Positions 7,829 through 17,149 of a stretch of DNA of 64,000 nucleotides are shown one piece after another. The stretch lies in contig OZ241894.1 in NCBI GenBank assembly GCA_965203575.1, positions 2,604,001 through 2,668,000 of the forward strand. The letters run 5' to 3'. The DNA comes from Aldehydirespirator sp965203575 (lineage in GTDB: Bacteria; Actinomycetota; Acidimicrobiia; Acidimicrobiales; Aldehydirespiratoraceae). The first letter of the stretch is position 1. The number at the start of each line of letters is the position of its first letter. The position numbers were made by a program, and so were the translations under genes. The notes below the pieces were generated by a model that worked only from the letters and a program-made list of their open reading frames with translations, did not search any database and was not told the DNA's origin.

Positions 7829-9109
7829 TCATCTCTTGCGATGCGGGGTGTCGCTCGGGTCGGGCCAGTAGCGCTGCCGGCGGCGTCCGGCTTGCCATCC
7901 GGGGTTGATGGTGGCGAGATCCTCGTAGAGGCTGATGATGTCGGTGGCTTGGTAGATGCGGTTGCGCTTGCTGGAGTCGGCTGGGGTCACGATGGTGGCG
8001 TCGCAGAGCCGTTGGATGGCGCGTGCAGCGCTGCGGGGGTTGGCCCCTAGGAGTGTGGCAGCGCTGTTGACGGTGAGCATCGGGTGGGTTGTGAGCATCT
8101 TGAGCAGTGCATCGGTGGTGCCGCTGGTGCGTGTGGTGCGCGAGGCGAGCAAGTCTTCGCAGTAGCGCCGGATCAAAGCGACTTCGGTGGCGATGAGGGT
8201 TGTGGCCTCGGCTGCGCTGCGGACTGCGTCGGCCAGCAGGTTGATCCACCCCGCCAGAGCCGTTGAGCGCTGGGGGCTGCGGACGTCGTCGAGAGAGCGG
8301 CCCGCATTGAGGGCGTCGATGTAGGTGTGGCGGCTGTGAACGAGTGTGAGGCTCACCGGCAGCGCCGATGCGGTGAGCCCGGCGCGGCGCAACATCAGCT
8401 GGATCAGGGCGCGGCCGGTGCGGCCGTTGCCATCCGCGAAGGGATGGATGGTCTCGAACTGGGCGTGCACCATTGCGGCGTGCACCAACGGCGGGTGACC
8501 GTCTTCGTTGATCGACTCGACCAAGTCCTCCAGCAGCTCTGGCACCAAGTGCGCCGGAGGCGGCACGAACAACGCTCTCAGCGGAGTCGAGTACGGCGCG
8601 CCGATCCAGTTCTGGACGCTTCGGATCTCGCCGGCGATGGGGTCGTTTCCCATCAAGCCGCGATGGATGGCTCGGATGTCCTCGACGGTGACCGGCTGGG
8701 TGGTGGAGCCCACCCGCAAAGCGTGCTCGATGGCGGCGATGTCGCCGATGGCGACGGACTCGTGGCGGTCGGGCTGTTTGCCGATCAGGGTCTGTCGCGC
8801 TTCGGTGAGCGCCAGATGCCGGGGCGCGACACGCACCCCCTCGATCAGGCTCGACGCGGCGCTCTCAAGGCGCACCAGCATCCAATGCGCATGCCCCACT
8901 GCTTCGGAGTTTTCGGTCTTGCATGCGGCCTTGGCGGCGTCCTCCGCGAGACGTGTGTGCTGCCAGATACGCGACTCCAGCAGCGGCGACCACCCACGCA
9001 GCGCATCGGGCACATATGCCTCAAAGACCCTCGAGGGTTCATCGTCGGGCCTGGCCTCGCGTGTCAGGCGTCCGCGAGAGTCCCAGAACCGCTCCACAAA
9101 GTGCCCCAC
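7829..9109 (-). CDS. Fic family protein (adenylyltransferase fold)
   Basis: 426 residues from a GTG start. The Fic core HPFADGNGRTGR sits at about residue 220, preceded by the flap region NWIGAPYSTPLRALFVPPP. An N-terminal inhibitory helix motif of the (S/T)xxxE(G/N) type is visible in ASSLIEGVRV, as in self-inhibited class II Fic proteins that AMP-ylate targets when released. The C-terminal part looks like a winged helix (MLTVNSAATLLGANPRSAARAIQRL), so DNA binding or self-regulation is plausible. Its 3' end lies 17 nt from cassette 2. An extended -10 promoter and a palindrome precede it. Confidence 0.93.
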   Translation of the reverse strand: MGHFVERFWDSRGRLTREARPDDEPSRVFEAYVPDALRGWSPLLESRIWQHTRLAEDAAKAACKTENSEAVGHAHWMLVRLESAASSLIEGVRVAPRHLALTEARQTLIGKQPDRHESVAIGDIAAIEHALRVGSTTQPVTVEDIRAIHRGLMGNDPIAGEIRSVQNWIGAPYSTPLRALFVPPPAHLVPELLEDLVESINEDGHPPLVHAAMVHAQFETIHPFADGNGRTGRALIQLMLRRAGLTASALPVSLTLVHSRHTYIDALNAGRSLDDVRSPQRSTALAGWINLLADAVRSAAEATTLIATEVALIRRYCEDLLASRTTRTSGTTDALLKMLTTHPMLTVNSAATLLGANPRSAARAIQRLCDATIVTPADSSKRNRIYQATDIISLYEDLATINPGWQAGRRRQRYWPDPSDTPHRKR

Positions 9110-9130
9110 AGCGCAACTCCCGTCACCTTA

Positions 9131-9169
9131 ACAGACAATTATAGCATCAATATTGTCATATCTGTCTGT
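9131..9169 (-). promoter_or_regulatory. Promoter and nested palindrome upstream of the Fic gene
   Basis: On the minus strand an extended -10 (TGCTATAAT) covers 9138-9146. It lies inside nested inverted repeats: ACAGACA (9131-9137) with TGTCTGT (9163-9169), and GACAAT (9134-9139) with ATTGTC (9152-9157). This looks like an operator over the promoter, perhaps for the winged-helix end of the Fic protein (inference). Confidence 0.5.
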
Positions 9170-9594
9170 ATTATTGGGTGAGAGGCAAGGCTATGACCGG
9201 GACCATGCGCGTCGGAGTTGAGTGCGCGCACCGCCAGGAGGTCGGCCTCGCCTGAACGAGGCGTTGCGGCCGTAACGACGGGCTGCCTATGATGTCGGCG
9301 GCCTGACGGCTCCGGTTAGTAGGTTTCGGCCGAATGCAACCGTACGCCCCAGGTGTCCAGGGGCCCCGGGACCGCCGGGGTCCCTTTTTCTTGCCCGTGG
9401 GGATTCTCGGCGCGGCGCCCCCACCATGGCCCCCGGCGTCCGCTACCCGAAGCCGCAGCAACCGCCCCGCATCCCCGACGCTCCGCCCGACGCGGGTCAC
9501 TGTCGGGCTATGGCCGGGACCATGCCGTCGGAGCTGTAGCAAAAGTAGCGTCGTAATTGTAGTGTAAATGGCGTCGTGACTGTAGTATTCGTGC
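9170..9594. other. 425-bp gene-free region with terminator-like hairpin and short repeats
   Basis: No credible gene. A GGGACC/GGTCCC hairpin at 9368-9384 followed by five T (9385-9389) looks like an intrinsic terminator for a plus-strand transcript with no visible gene before it. A near-copy pair (9191-9220 and 9508-9535, core CCGGGACCATG) brackets it. Before the ATPase start, three TGTAG-anchored repeats spaced about 23 nt (9535-9594) could be operators. A small RNA is possible but unproven. Confidence 0.4.
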
Positions 9595-10854
9595 ATGGAG
9601 TATCTCCCGCGGATAGTCGACACGGAACTTGACGCACTTGCTGAAGCGCCAGCCGTGTCAATCGAAGGGGCCCGCGGCGTGGGAAAGACCGCGACCGCGG
9701 CGCGGCGAGCACAAACTGTGCACCGCCTTGATGATCCGGGTCAGCTGGAGGTGATCGACAGCGATCCGTATCGAGTGATCGACGGCGATCCGCCAGTGCT
9801 CATCGACGAGTGGCAGCGGCTGCCGGTCTCATGGGATCTGGTGCGACGCGCCGTGGACGCCGATCCTCAGCCCGGACGCTTCCTCCTAACCGGATCAACG
9901 ACACCCGCAGAGGCGCCTACCCACACCGGAGCCGGCCGCATCATCACCATGCAGATGCGGCCGCTGTCTGTCGCTGAACGTGGGCTTGCTACTCCCACGG
10001 TCAGTCTTGGCGACCTGCTTGCGGGCGAACGCCCCCGCCTGGAGGGGGCAGCAGACGTCGGTGTGGAGGAGTACACCGACGAGATCGTCAGATCGGGTTT
10101 CCCGGGGATCCGGCCGCAGCCAGACCGGGTCCGGCGCGGTCTGCTTGACGGCTACATCTACCAGGTCCTCAACCACGACATCCATCAGTTCGGTCACACC
10201 TTCCGTGATGGGGGATCGTTGCGAAGATGGATGACCGCCTACGCGGCTGCTGTGTCTACTCCCGCCTCGTTCGAGAAGATTCGCGACGCCGCATCGGCGG
10301 GCGAAACCGACAAGCCGGCGCGCACGACCACGATCCCATACCGGTCCGCTCTCGAAGGGCTGCGACTGATCGAGGAGGTTCCTGCGTGGTTGCCGACCCT
10401 GAATCGGCTGAGGCGTCTGGCATCGGCGCCCGTACATCAGCTGGTGGACCCGGCGCTAGCGGCTCGGCTACTAGGCGTTGGCACCGAGGCGCTACTCGCA
10501 GGAGTCGACGGATGGGAGGGCGACGGGACGCTGCTCGGCGCGCTGTTCGAGTCGCTCATGACTCTGTCCGTGCGGGTATACGCGCAGGCTTGCGAGGCGC
10601 GGGTGCACCATCTGCGCACTCAGGGCGGTGAGCACGAGGTCGATCTGATCGTCGAGCGCGCCGACGGCGCCATTGTGGCGCTGGAAATTAAGTTGAAGGC
10701 GGTCGTAGGAGACGGAGACGTCCGTCATCTGCAATGGCTGGCCGACCAGATCGGTCCTCGGATGCTGGATGCTGTAGTGCTGTCGACAGGCCGGCAGGCC
10801 TACCGAAGATCAGACGGGATCGGAGTGATCCCCTCAGTGCTGCTCGGCCCCTGA
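9595..10854 (+). CDS. AAA-type ATPase with DUF4143 domain
   Basis: 419 residues. Walker A is EGARGVGKTATA (about residues 23-34) and Walker B VLIDEWQ (about 68-74), with the sensor-like RFLLTGSTTP. The C-terminal DUF4143 part ends in a PD-(D/E)xK-like signature, HEVDLIVERADGAIVALEIK. These proteins are frequent in mobile and defence-associated DNA; their role is not settled. The ATG at 9595 follows TGTAG repeats rather than a clear Shine-Dalgarno site, so the transcript may be leaderless or repressed by a factor binding the repeats. It is convergent with the MTHFR-like gene, with two 48-nt palindromes between. Confidence 0.88.
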   Translation: MEYLPRIVDTELDALAEAPAVSIEGARGVGKTATAARRAQTVHRLDDPGQLEVIDSDPYRVIDGDPPVLIDEWQRLPVSWDLVRRAVDADPQPGRFLLTGSTTPAEAPTHTGAGRIITMQMRPLSVAERGLATPTVSLGDLLAGERPRLEGAADVGVEEYTDEIVRSGFPGIRPQPDRVRRGLLDGYIYQVLNHDIHQFGHTFRDGGSLRRWMTAYAAAVSTPASFEKIRDAASAGETDKPARTTTIPYRSALEGLRLIEEVPAWLPTLNRLRRLASAPVHQLVDPALAARLLGVGTEALLAGVDGWEGDGTLLGALFESLMTLSVRVYAQACEARVHHLRTQGGEHEVDLIVERADGAIVALEIKLKAVVGDGDVRHLQWLADQIGPRMLDAVVLSTGRQAYRRSDGIGVIPSVLLGP

Positions 10855-10893
10855 CCCCGATGTAGTCGCCCACGAATGAAACACCCGCCCGGG

Positions 10894-11012
10894 GAATTGG
10901 CAGCAGAACGTGCGTATGGCGTGCATAACGCTGCCAGTTCGCGGCGGACTCCGGGGTATTGGGGGAATTGGCAGCGTGGAGCGCCGTTTTGGGAGTCCTG
11001 CGCTGCCAGATC
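10894..11012. terminator. Two copies of a 47-48 nt palindromic element between convergent genes
   Basis: Copies at 10894-10940 and 10965-11012 follow the plan GAATTGGCAGCG-N24-CGCTGCCAATTC with minor changes. Further copies lie at 28576-28623 and 36623-36670. All are at gene 3' ends, so bidirectional termination or mRNA end protection is likely; there is no T run. Confidence 0.6.
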
Positions 11013-11035
11013 CCGACAGCGGCGGTCCGGAGGGG

Positions 11036-11911
11036 TTAGCCGTGGTGGGTGGACTGCCAGGTGACGGTGGTGGCTACCTGGTTGAACGTGAACACGTGCA
11101 GGCCGGTCACTCCGAGGTCGTCCAGGGACGGGCTCAGGGCTGTCAGGATGTGGTCGGGGTCGTAGTTGGGTGAGGTCATCAGCTTCATGACGGCGGCCCG
11201 GTTCTTGCGGAGATACCGCAGCGACGGCCCCACGCCCAGGCGGGCGCCCATGGTGAGCAGCTTGGCCCGATCCACCACCCCCGAGATCCCGAGATGCACC
11301 GGCAGCTCCAGCCCCGCGGCCCGCTCGCCTCGCAGCCAGCCCTCGATGCGCTCCGGGTCGAAGCACATCTGCGTGCTGCAGTAGCCATCCACGCCCGCCT
11401 CCGCCAGCAGCGCCTGCTTGGCGTGCAGGGCCTCGTGGAGCACCCCATCCGCGATGAGCGGATGGCCGTGCGGGTAGGCCGTCACGCCGATCGTGCTCAG
11501 CCCGTGGTCGCACTCCAGCAGGTCCCGCAGGAACGAGGCCGCGTCCGAGTAGGCGCCGGGCGACTCCACGTCCCCGCCGACCAGGAACATCGTCGACACC
11601 CCGGCCGAGCGGAACCAGCCCGCAAGCTTGGAAACCCGGGCCCGATCAGCCACCAGCCGGGCCGAGACATGGGGGATGGCCTCATGGCCGAGCTCCATCA
11701 ACCGCTCAGTGATCTCGCAGGTGGCGTCCTGGCCCTTCACCGGCGACGCGGTCACCGAGACCCGGGAACCGGCCGGTAGCGCCTCGATCGCCGCGTCAAG
11801 GCTCTTCAGGGGGATGACCTCGAAGGTCAGATCCCTAACGAGGTGCAGCCGGTAGTGGCGGGCTCCGAGGGTCTCCGCCGACAGCGGGGCGCGCCGCAGC
11901 TTGGACAGCAT
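11036..11911 (-). CDS. Methylenetetrahydrofolate reductase family protein
   Basis: 291 residues with the MetF-type barrel: FEVIPLKSLDAAIEALPAG, VSVTASPVKG, HVSARLVADRARV, FLVGGDVESPGAYSDAASFL and the later QMCFDPERIEGWL. The family reduces 5,10-methylene-THF to 5-methyl-THF with FAD, or runs in reverse in catabolism. It is 12 nt downstream of fhs on the same strand, so the two are probably one transcript under the operator at 13715. Sequence departs from classical MetF near the ends, so a C1-catabolic variant is possible. Strand and extent are clear. Confidence 0.85.
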   Translation of the reverse strand: MLSKLRRAPLSAETLGARHYRLHLVRDLTFEVIPLKSLDAAIEALPAGSRVSVTASPVKGQDATCEITERLMELGHEAIPHVSARLVADRARVSKLAGWFRSAGVSTMFLVGGDVESPGAYSDAASFLRDLLECDHGLSTIGVTAYPHGHPLIADGVLHEALHAKQALLAEAGVDGYCSTQMCFDPERIEGWLRGERAAGLELPVHLGISGVVDRAKLLTMGARLGVGPSLRYLRKNRAAVMKLMTSPNYDPDHILTALSPSLDDLGVTGLHVFTFNQVATTVTWQSTHHG

Positions 11912-11923
11912 CTCAGTCGTGGC

Positions 11924-13627
11924 TCAGCTGAGGCCGACGATGTTGCCGTCAGCGTCGATGTCGATCCCCTTGGCGGCCGGCACCCGTCCCAGGCCCGGCA
12001 TGGTGCGCATGTCGCCGCAGATCGGGTACACGAAACCGGCGCCCACCGACGCCCGCACCTCACGCACTGGCAGCGTCCACCCCGTCGGGGCGCCCTTGAG
12101 CGTCGGATCCGACGAGATCGACAGATGCGTCTTGGCGATGCACACCGGCAGGTTCCCGAACCCGGCCTCCGTATAGGTTGCCAGCTGCTTGTCGGCGGTG
12201 CTGGAGTACTCGATGCCGTCGGCGCCGTAGACCCGGGTGGCCACCGTCTCGATCTTGGACTTCAGCGACGCATCGTCGGGGTACAGCACTGCGAAGTCGC
12301 TGGGCTCCTCGGCCGCCTCGGCCACCGCCTCGGCCAGCTCGGCCGCACCCCGACCGCCGTCGGCGAAGTGGGTCGTCACCGCCGAGCGGGCGTCGTACTC
12401 GGACGCGATCTCGCCGATGGCGGCGATGTCGGCCGCGTGGTCCTCGGGGAACACGTTGATGGCCACCACCGGCGTACAGCCGTGGATGCGCATGTTCTCG
12501 AGTTGCTTGCGCAGGTTGTCGCCACCGGCGTGCACCTCGTCGGGGTTCTCGGCCAGGATTGCCTCCGGCAGCGGACGGCCGGCCACAATCCTGTGCTTGC
12601 CCGAATGGGCCTTCAGGCCCCGCACGGTGGCCACCAGCACGGCCGCGTCGGGAGCGATGCCCGAGTAGCGGCACTTGATGTTGAAGAACCGCTCGGCGCC
12701 CATGTCGGCACCGAAACCGGCCTCGGTGAGCAGGAAGTCCGAGGTGCGTATGCCTACCTGGTCGGCCACGATGGAGGAGTTGCCGGTGGCGATGTTGCCG
12801 AACGGTCCGGTGTGCACCAGCGCAGGCGTGTTCTCCAGGGTCTGCATCAGGTTGGGCTTGATGGCCTCGCGCAGGATCACTGCCATCGACCCGGCCACCC
12901 CGATCTCCTCGGCGGTCACCGGGGTGCCGGCCTTGGTGTACCCCACCACGATGCGACCCAGCCGGGCTCTCAGGTCGTGGAGACCGGTGCACAGCGCCAG
13001 CGCGGCCATGACCTCCGACGCGGCGGTGATGTCGAAGCCGGATTCCCGGGGCACGCCGTCGAGCCGCCCGCCCAGTCCCAGAGTGATGTTGCGCAGAGCC
13101 CGGTCGTTGACGTCGAGCACCCGGCGCCACGTGATGTTGTGTATGTCGAGGCCGGCCTCGTTGCCGTGATACAGGTGGGCGTCGACCATGGCCGAGCACA
13201 GGTTGTGGGCCGCGGTCACGGCGTGCATGTCGCCGGTGAGATGGAGGTTGAACAGCTCCATCGGCACTACCTGGCTGTAGCCGCCTCCCGCGGCGCCGCC
13301 CTTGATCCCGAAGGTCGGGCCCATCGACGGCTGGCGTATGGCGATGGTGGCGCTGCGCCCGATGTGCTGGAAGGCCTGGCCGAGCCCGACGGTGGTGGTG
13401 GTCTTGCCCTCGCCGAGCGGGGTCGGGGTGATGGCCGACACCACCACGTAGCGGGCCCGGGGCCGGCCGGCGTCGGCCATGGCCTCGACCGCGTCGAGGC
13501 TCACTTTGGCCGCGCCAACTCCGCAGGGCTCCAGCATCTCCGCTGGGATCCCGGCGTCGGCGGCGATCTCTCCGAGAGGCTTCAGATTGGCCTTCGAGGC
13601 GATCTCCAGATCGGACGGAAACGGCAT
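11924..13627 (-). CDS. fhs: Formate--tetrahydrofolate ligase
   Basis: From ATG 13627, with AAAGGAAGGG upstream, 567 residues, near the family size of about 555. Signatures are the ATP loop TPLGEGKTTTTVGLGQAF, RQPSMGPTFGIKGGAAGGGY, and the conserved FNLHLTGDMHAVTAAHNL. The enzyme links formate, THF and ATP to 10-formyl-THF and is reversible. Next to a demethylase and with a formate dehydrogenase nearby it may run toward formate and ATP. It is divergent from the demethylase gene across a shared tandem palindrome. Confidence 0.97.
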   Translation of the reverse strand: MPFPSDLEIASKANLKPLGEIAADAGIPAEMLEPCGVGAAKVSLDAVEAMADAGRPRARYVVVSAITPTPLGEGKTTTTVGLGQAFQHIGRSATIAIRQPSMGPTFGIKGGAAGGGYSQVVPMELFNLHLTGDMHAVTAAHNLCSAMVDAHLYHGNEAGLDIHNITWRRVLDVNDRALRNITLGLGGRLDGVPRESGFDITAASEVMAALALCTGLHDLRARLGRIVVGYTKAGTPVTAEEIGVAGSMAVILREAIKPNLMQTLENTPALVHTGPFGNIATGNSSIVADQVGIRTSDFLLTEAGFGADMGAERFFNIKCRYSGIAPDAAVLVATVRGLKAHSGKHRIVAGRPLPEAILAENPDEVHAGGDNLRKQLENMRIHGCTPVVAINVFPEDHAADIAAIGEIASEYDARSAVTTHFADGGRGAAELAEAVAEAAEEPSDFAVLYPDDASLKSKIETVATRVYGADGIEYSSTADKQLATYTEAGFGNLPVCIAKTHLSISSDPTLKGAPTGWTLPVREVRASVGAGFVYPICGDMRTMPGLGRVPAAKGIDIDADGNIVGLS

Positions 13628-13714
13628 CGTTGCCCTTCCTTTCGCAGCAGTCTTGCGCGGTTGCGGGCACCGGCCGGGGTGTTGGCGCGGCACCGCCCCC
13701 GAGGGTAGCTTGTC

Positions 13715-13749
13715 GTTCCGTATCGCGGAACGATTCCGCATTACAGAAC
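13715..13749. promoter_or_regulatory. Tandem palindromic operator between fhs and the demethylase gene, probable IclR-type
   Basis: Site A (13715-13731) is GTTCCG-TATCG-CGGAAC, perfect. Site B (13733-13749) is ATTCCG-CATTA-CAGAAC, start-to-start 18 nt. Design and spacing match 490-524. Both lie in the divergent promoter, and the IclR gene closes the demethylase/etf cluster. Confidence 0.65.
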
Positions 13750-13835
13750 GCCAATGTGGCATCTGCCCGGAGGCGGACGCCGCAGACTACATAGGATCCC
13801 AGTCCGGCTGGCACGGCAGTACAGGAGGAATGGTT

Positions 13836-16370
13836 GTGAGCGAGTTCCCCGCCAGCGCCAAGTGCGTGGTGATCGGAGCCGGAATAGTCGGCAACTGTCT
13901 CGTAGGCCACCTGACCAAGCTCGGCTGGAACGACTTGGTGCTCCTCGACAAGGGGCCCCTGCCCAACCCCGGCGGATCGACCGGCCACGCATCGAATTTC
14001 ATCTTCCCGGTGGACCACAACAAGGAGATGTGCCTGCTCGGCGTGCAGAGCGCCAACCAGTACCGGGACCTCGACCTGTCGGTCGACTCAGGCGGTATCG
14101 AGGTGGCCCGCACCCAGGAGCGGATGGACGAGCTGCAGAGGCGCATGACGTCGGCCACCGCCTGGGGCGTCGAGGCCCACCTGCTCACCCCCGAAGAGGT
14201 GGCCGAGCTTGTCCCATTCGTCAATACCGAGATAATTCTCGGGGGCTTCTACTGCCCGACGGTGTCGGTGGTGGACTCGCTGGAGACCGGAACGGTCATG
14301 CGCCGCCTGGCCGTCGACAACGGGTGCCGGGTGCTGGCCAACACCGAGGTGCTCGACATTGTCACCGAGCCAGGCCCCAACCCGGGCGACCACACCGTGA
14401 AGGCGGTGGTGACCGACGCCGGCACCATCGAGACCGAATACGTGGTGATCGCCTGCGGCGTGTGGTCCAACCGGCTGGCCAACATGGCCGGCGCCCACAT
14501 CCCGCTGGTCCCGGCCGTGCACCAGATGGCCGACGTCGGACCTATGGACATCCTGGCCGAGACCGGCAACGAGATCGGCTACCCGATCGTGCGCGACATG
14601 GACACGTTCTGCTACGAGCGCCAGACCGCCGGCTCGATGGAAGTGGGCTCCTACGCCCACCGCCCCATCTTCCATCACCCCGACGACATCCCCTCCAACG
14701 AGGAGGCCGCGCTGTCGCCCACCGAGATGCCGTTCACCCCCGACGACTTCGACCCCCAGATGGAGCAGGCCATCGAGCTCATGGACATGCTGGGCGACGC
14801 CGAGATCAAGTACGCCATCAACGGCCTGCTGTCGCTCACCCCCGACGCCATGCCGTGCCTGGGAGAGGTCCCCGAGGTCCGCAACCTCTGGTCGGCCGCC
14901 GCGGTGTGGGTCAAGGAGGGGCCGGGCATGGCCCAGGTGGTGGCCGAGTGGATGACCTTCGGCTATCCCCGGGTGATCGACGCCCACGGCGCCGACATCG
15001 CCCGCTTCTACCCCGAGGAGCGACCCGACGAGCACATCTGGGCCCGCTCCGCCGAGCACTTCAACAAGACCTACGGCATCGTGCATCCGGCCGAGCAGTG
15101 GGAGAGCCGCCGCAACCTGCGGGTCGGGCCCTACTTCTCTCGCCAGGAGGACCTCGGCGCCTTCTTCTTCCAGGCCCGCACATGGGAGCGGCCCCAGTGG
15201 TTCGAGTCCAACGCCGACCTCGTGGAGCGCTACGGCTTGTCCGAGCGCGAGGTCGAGTGGGACAACCGCTGGTGGAGCCCGATCACCAACGCCGAGCACC
15301 TCAACCTGCGGGACAACTGCGGGCTGGTGGATCTCAGCGCGTTCCAGATCTACGAGCTCACCGGCCCGGGCGCGGTCGCCTACGCCGACCGCCTCGCCGT
15401 CAACAAGATCGACGTTGGTGTGGGCCGGTCCATCTACACGCCGTGGCTCACGCCCGACGGCGGCTTCCACTCCGATCTCACCATGATGCGAATAGCCGAG
15501 GACCGGGTGCGGATCGTGACCGGCGTGTTCGACGGTGGGCGCGACGAGTTCTGGGTCCGCCGCCACATGCCCACCGACGGATCGGTGAGCTTCGCCAACA
15601 TCACCGACGACATCACCACTCTCGGCCTGTGGGGACCCAACGCCCCGGCCGTGCTGGGCGCCATCTGCGACGCCGACCTGAGCCAGGCCGGATCGTCCTA
15701 CGGCTCGCTGGTGGACGTCGAACTCGACTGCGGCAACGGCCGGCCGGTAGCCGCCACCCTGTTCCGCATCTCCTATGTGGGCGACACCGGCTGGGAGATC
15801 TACCTGGCCTGGGACGACGGCCCCGCAGTCTGGGACACGCTGATGCGGGTCGGAGCCGACTACGGCCTGCGACCCACCGGCGGCGGTGTGTACGGCACAT
15901 CCGGCCGTCTGGAGAAGGGCTATCGCCTCATGGGCGCCGAGCTGGAGAGCGAGTACAACCCGCTCGAGGCCGGCCTGGCCCGGCCGCGGGTCAAGGCGGC
16001 CGACTTCATCGGCAAGGAGGCCTACCTGGCAGTCCGGGAAGCGGGAGATCCCGAGGTGCGGATGTGCGTGCTCACGGTGGAGGATCTTCGCGACGCCCGA
16101 GGTCGCAAACGCTACATGCAGGGCGGCAACGAGCCCATCCTCACCGGTGACGGCGAGCGCATCGTCGACTCCCACGGCCGGGTGTCGAGGGTCACCACCG
16201 CCGGCCCCGGCCCCTCGGTGGGCAAGCACCTGCTGATGGGCTACCTGCCCTCGGAACTCGCCGCGCCGGGCACCGAGCTCCAGGTCATGTACATGAACGA
16301 GCTGTTCCCGGTGCGGGTGGCGGGCACCGGCGCGGTGTTCGACCCCGACGACACCCGCATGAAGAGCTAG
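13836..16370 (+). CDS. FAD-dependent demethylase with GcvT domain (dimethylglycine/sarcosine dehydrogenase-like)
   Basis: A fusion of an N-terminal FAD oxidoreductase (VVIGAGIVGNCL near residue 10; GSTGHAS, where this family can hold FAD through His) and a C-terminal aminomethyltransferase (GcvT) part from about residue 470 (NLRDNCGLVDLSAFQIYELT; GDTGWEIYLAWDDG). Such enzymes oxidise N-methyl groups of dimethylglycine or sarcosine, hand the C1 unit to THF and pass electrons to ETF, whose genes follow. GTG 13836 is chosen because AGGAGG (13823-13828) is 7 nt away; the ATG at 13830 is too close. 844 residues fits the family. The exact methylamine substrate cannot be read here. Confidence 0.9.
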   Translation: MSEFPASAKCVVIGAGIVGNCLVGHLTKLGWNDLVLLDKGPLPNPGGSTGHASNFIFPVDHNKEMCLLGVQSANQYRDLDLSVDSGGIEVARTQERMDELQRRMTSATAWGVEAHLLTPEEVAELVPFVNTEIILGGFYCPTVSVVDSLETGTVMRRLAVDNGCRVLANTEVLDIVTEPGPNPGDHTVKAVVTDAGTIETEYVVIACGVWSNRLANMAGAHIPLVPAVHQMADVGPMDILAETGNEIGYPIVRDMDTFCYERQTAGSMEVGSYAHRPIFHHPDDIPSNEEAALSPTEMPFTPDDFDPQMEQAIELMDMLGDAEIKYAINGLLSLTPDAMPCLGEVPEVRNLWSAAAVWVKEGPGMAQVVAEWMTFGYPRVIDAHGADIARFYPEERPDEHIWARSAEHFNKTYGIVHPAEQWESRRNLRVGPYFSRQEDLGAFFFQARTWERPQWFESNADLVERYGLSEREVEWDNRWWSPITNAEHLNLRDNCGLVDLSAFQIYELTGPGAVAYADRLAVNKIDVGVGRSIYTPWLTPDGGFHSDLTMMRIAEDRVRIVTGVFDGGRDEFWVRRHMPTDGSVSFANITDDITTLGLWGPNAPAVLGAICDADLSQAGSSYGSLVDVELDCGNGRPVAATLFRISYVGDTGWEIYLAWDDGPAVWDTLMRVGADYGLRPTGGGVYGTSGRLEKGYRLMGAELESEYNPLEAGLARPRVKAADFIGKEAYLAVREAGDPEVRMCVLTVEDLRDARGRKRYMQGGNEPILTGDGERIVDSHGRVSRVTTAGPGPSVGKHLLMGYLPSELAAPGTELQVMYMNELFPVRVAGTGAVFDPDDTRMKS

Positions 16371-16384
16371 CGGGGCACGCCGAG

Positions 16385-17149
16385 ATGCGGATCCTGTGCT
16401 GCGTGAAGCGGGTGCCGGCTCCCGGCGCAAAGATAAACGTCACCGCGGACGGCCTGGCCGTGGATGCGGCCCACCTCGGCTTCACTACCAGCCCCCACGA
16501 GGAGTGCGGCGTGGAGGAGGCGGTGCAGATCGCGGAGCGCGAGGGCGGCGAGGTGACTGTGCTCACCCTGGGTCCGACCGAGGCCGCCGAGCAACTGCGC
16601 TACGCGGCCTCGGTGGGCGCCCACCACGGTGTGCTGATCCAGACTGACGCAGCGGCCTGGGACCCCCAGCGCACGGCCGGGGCCCTGACCGCGGCCATCC
16701 AGTCGTTGGAAGCCGACGGAGGCGTCTTCGACCTGATCCTGTTCGGCAACGAGTCGGCCGACTCGGGCGGCTTCCAGGTGGGGGTGCGGGTCTGCCATGC
16801 GCTGGGCCGTCCCATCGTCAACGGCATCAAGGGAATCGAGATAGAGGGATCGGGCGTGCGGGCCCGCCGCGAGATCGACGGCGGCTTCGAGGTGTACGAA
16901 CTCGAACTACCGGCGGCGCTCGGGGTCAAGGAGGGCATCAACCTGCCCCGCTACCCGACGATGAGGGGCCGGCTGGCGTCCAAGAAGCTGGAGATCACCA
17001 CGCTCGAACTCGAAGCCGACGCCGGCGGCCAGTCGCTGGTGCGCCTGCACCGGCCCGCGGAGGCCGTGTCGCAGACCGTGATCCTCGGCGACGGCCCCGC
17101 CGCCGCCCCCGCAGCCGTCGACGTGCTCGAAGAACTAGGGGTGCTGTGA
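16385..17149 (+). CDS. etfB: Electron transfer flavoprotein beta subunit
   Basis: 254 residues starting MRILCCVKRVPAPGAKI, with the EtfB features EECGVEEAVQIAE, ESADSGGFQVG and LPRYPTMRGRLASKK. It forms the AMP/FAD heterodimer with EtfA and carries electrons from the demethylase to the respiratory chain through ETF-ubiquinone oxidoreductase (not in the window). It starts 14 nt after the demethylase stop. Its last codons (EELGVL) and stop are duplicated 95 nt downstream, at the start of etfA, on either side of an inserted palindrome. Confidence 0.93.
   Translation: MRILCCVKRVPAPGAKINVTADGLAVDAAHLGFTTSPHEECGVEEAVQIAEREGGEVTVLTLGPTEAAEQLRYAASVGAHHGVLIQTDAAAWDPQRTAGALTAAIQSLEADGGVFDLILFGNESADSGGFQVGVRVCHALGRPIVNGIKGIEIEGSGVRARREIDGGFEVYELELPAALGVKEGINLPRYPTMRGRLASKKLEITTLELEADAGGQSLVRLHRPAEAVSQTVILGDGPAAAPAAVDVLEELGVL

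Noticed and set aside
11843..13708. Long plus-strand open frame of 621 codons
   Set aside because: It is the antisense shadow of fhs in GC-rich DNA; the minus strand has full FTHFS motifs.
13479..13835. Longer demethylase N-terminus from 13479
   Set aside because: It would run through the start region of fhs and the shared operator; AGGAGG-N7-GTG at 13836 gives the family-like start.
14088..16430. Long minus-strand open frame of 780 codons
   Set aside because: Antisense shadow of the demethylase gene; low-complexity His/Val/Gly composition and no motifs.
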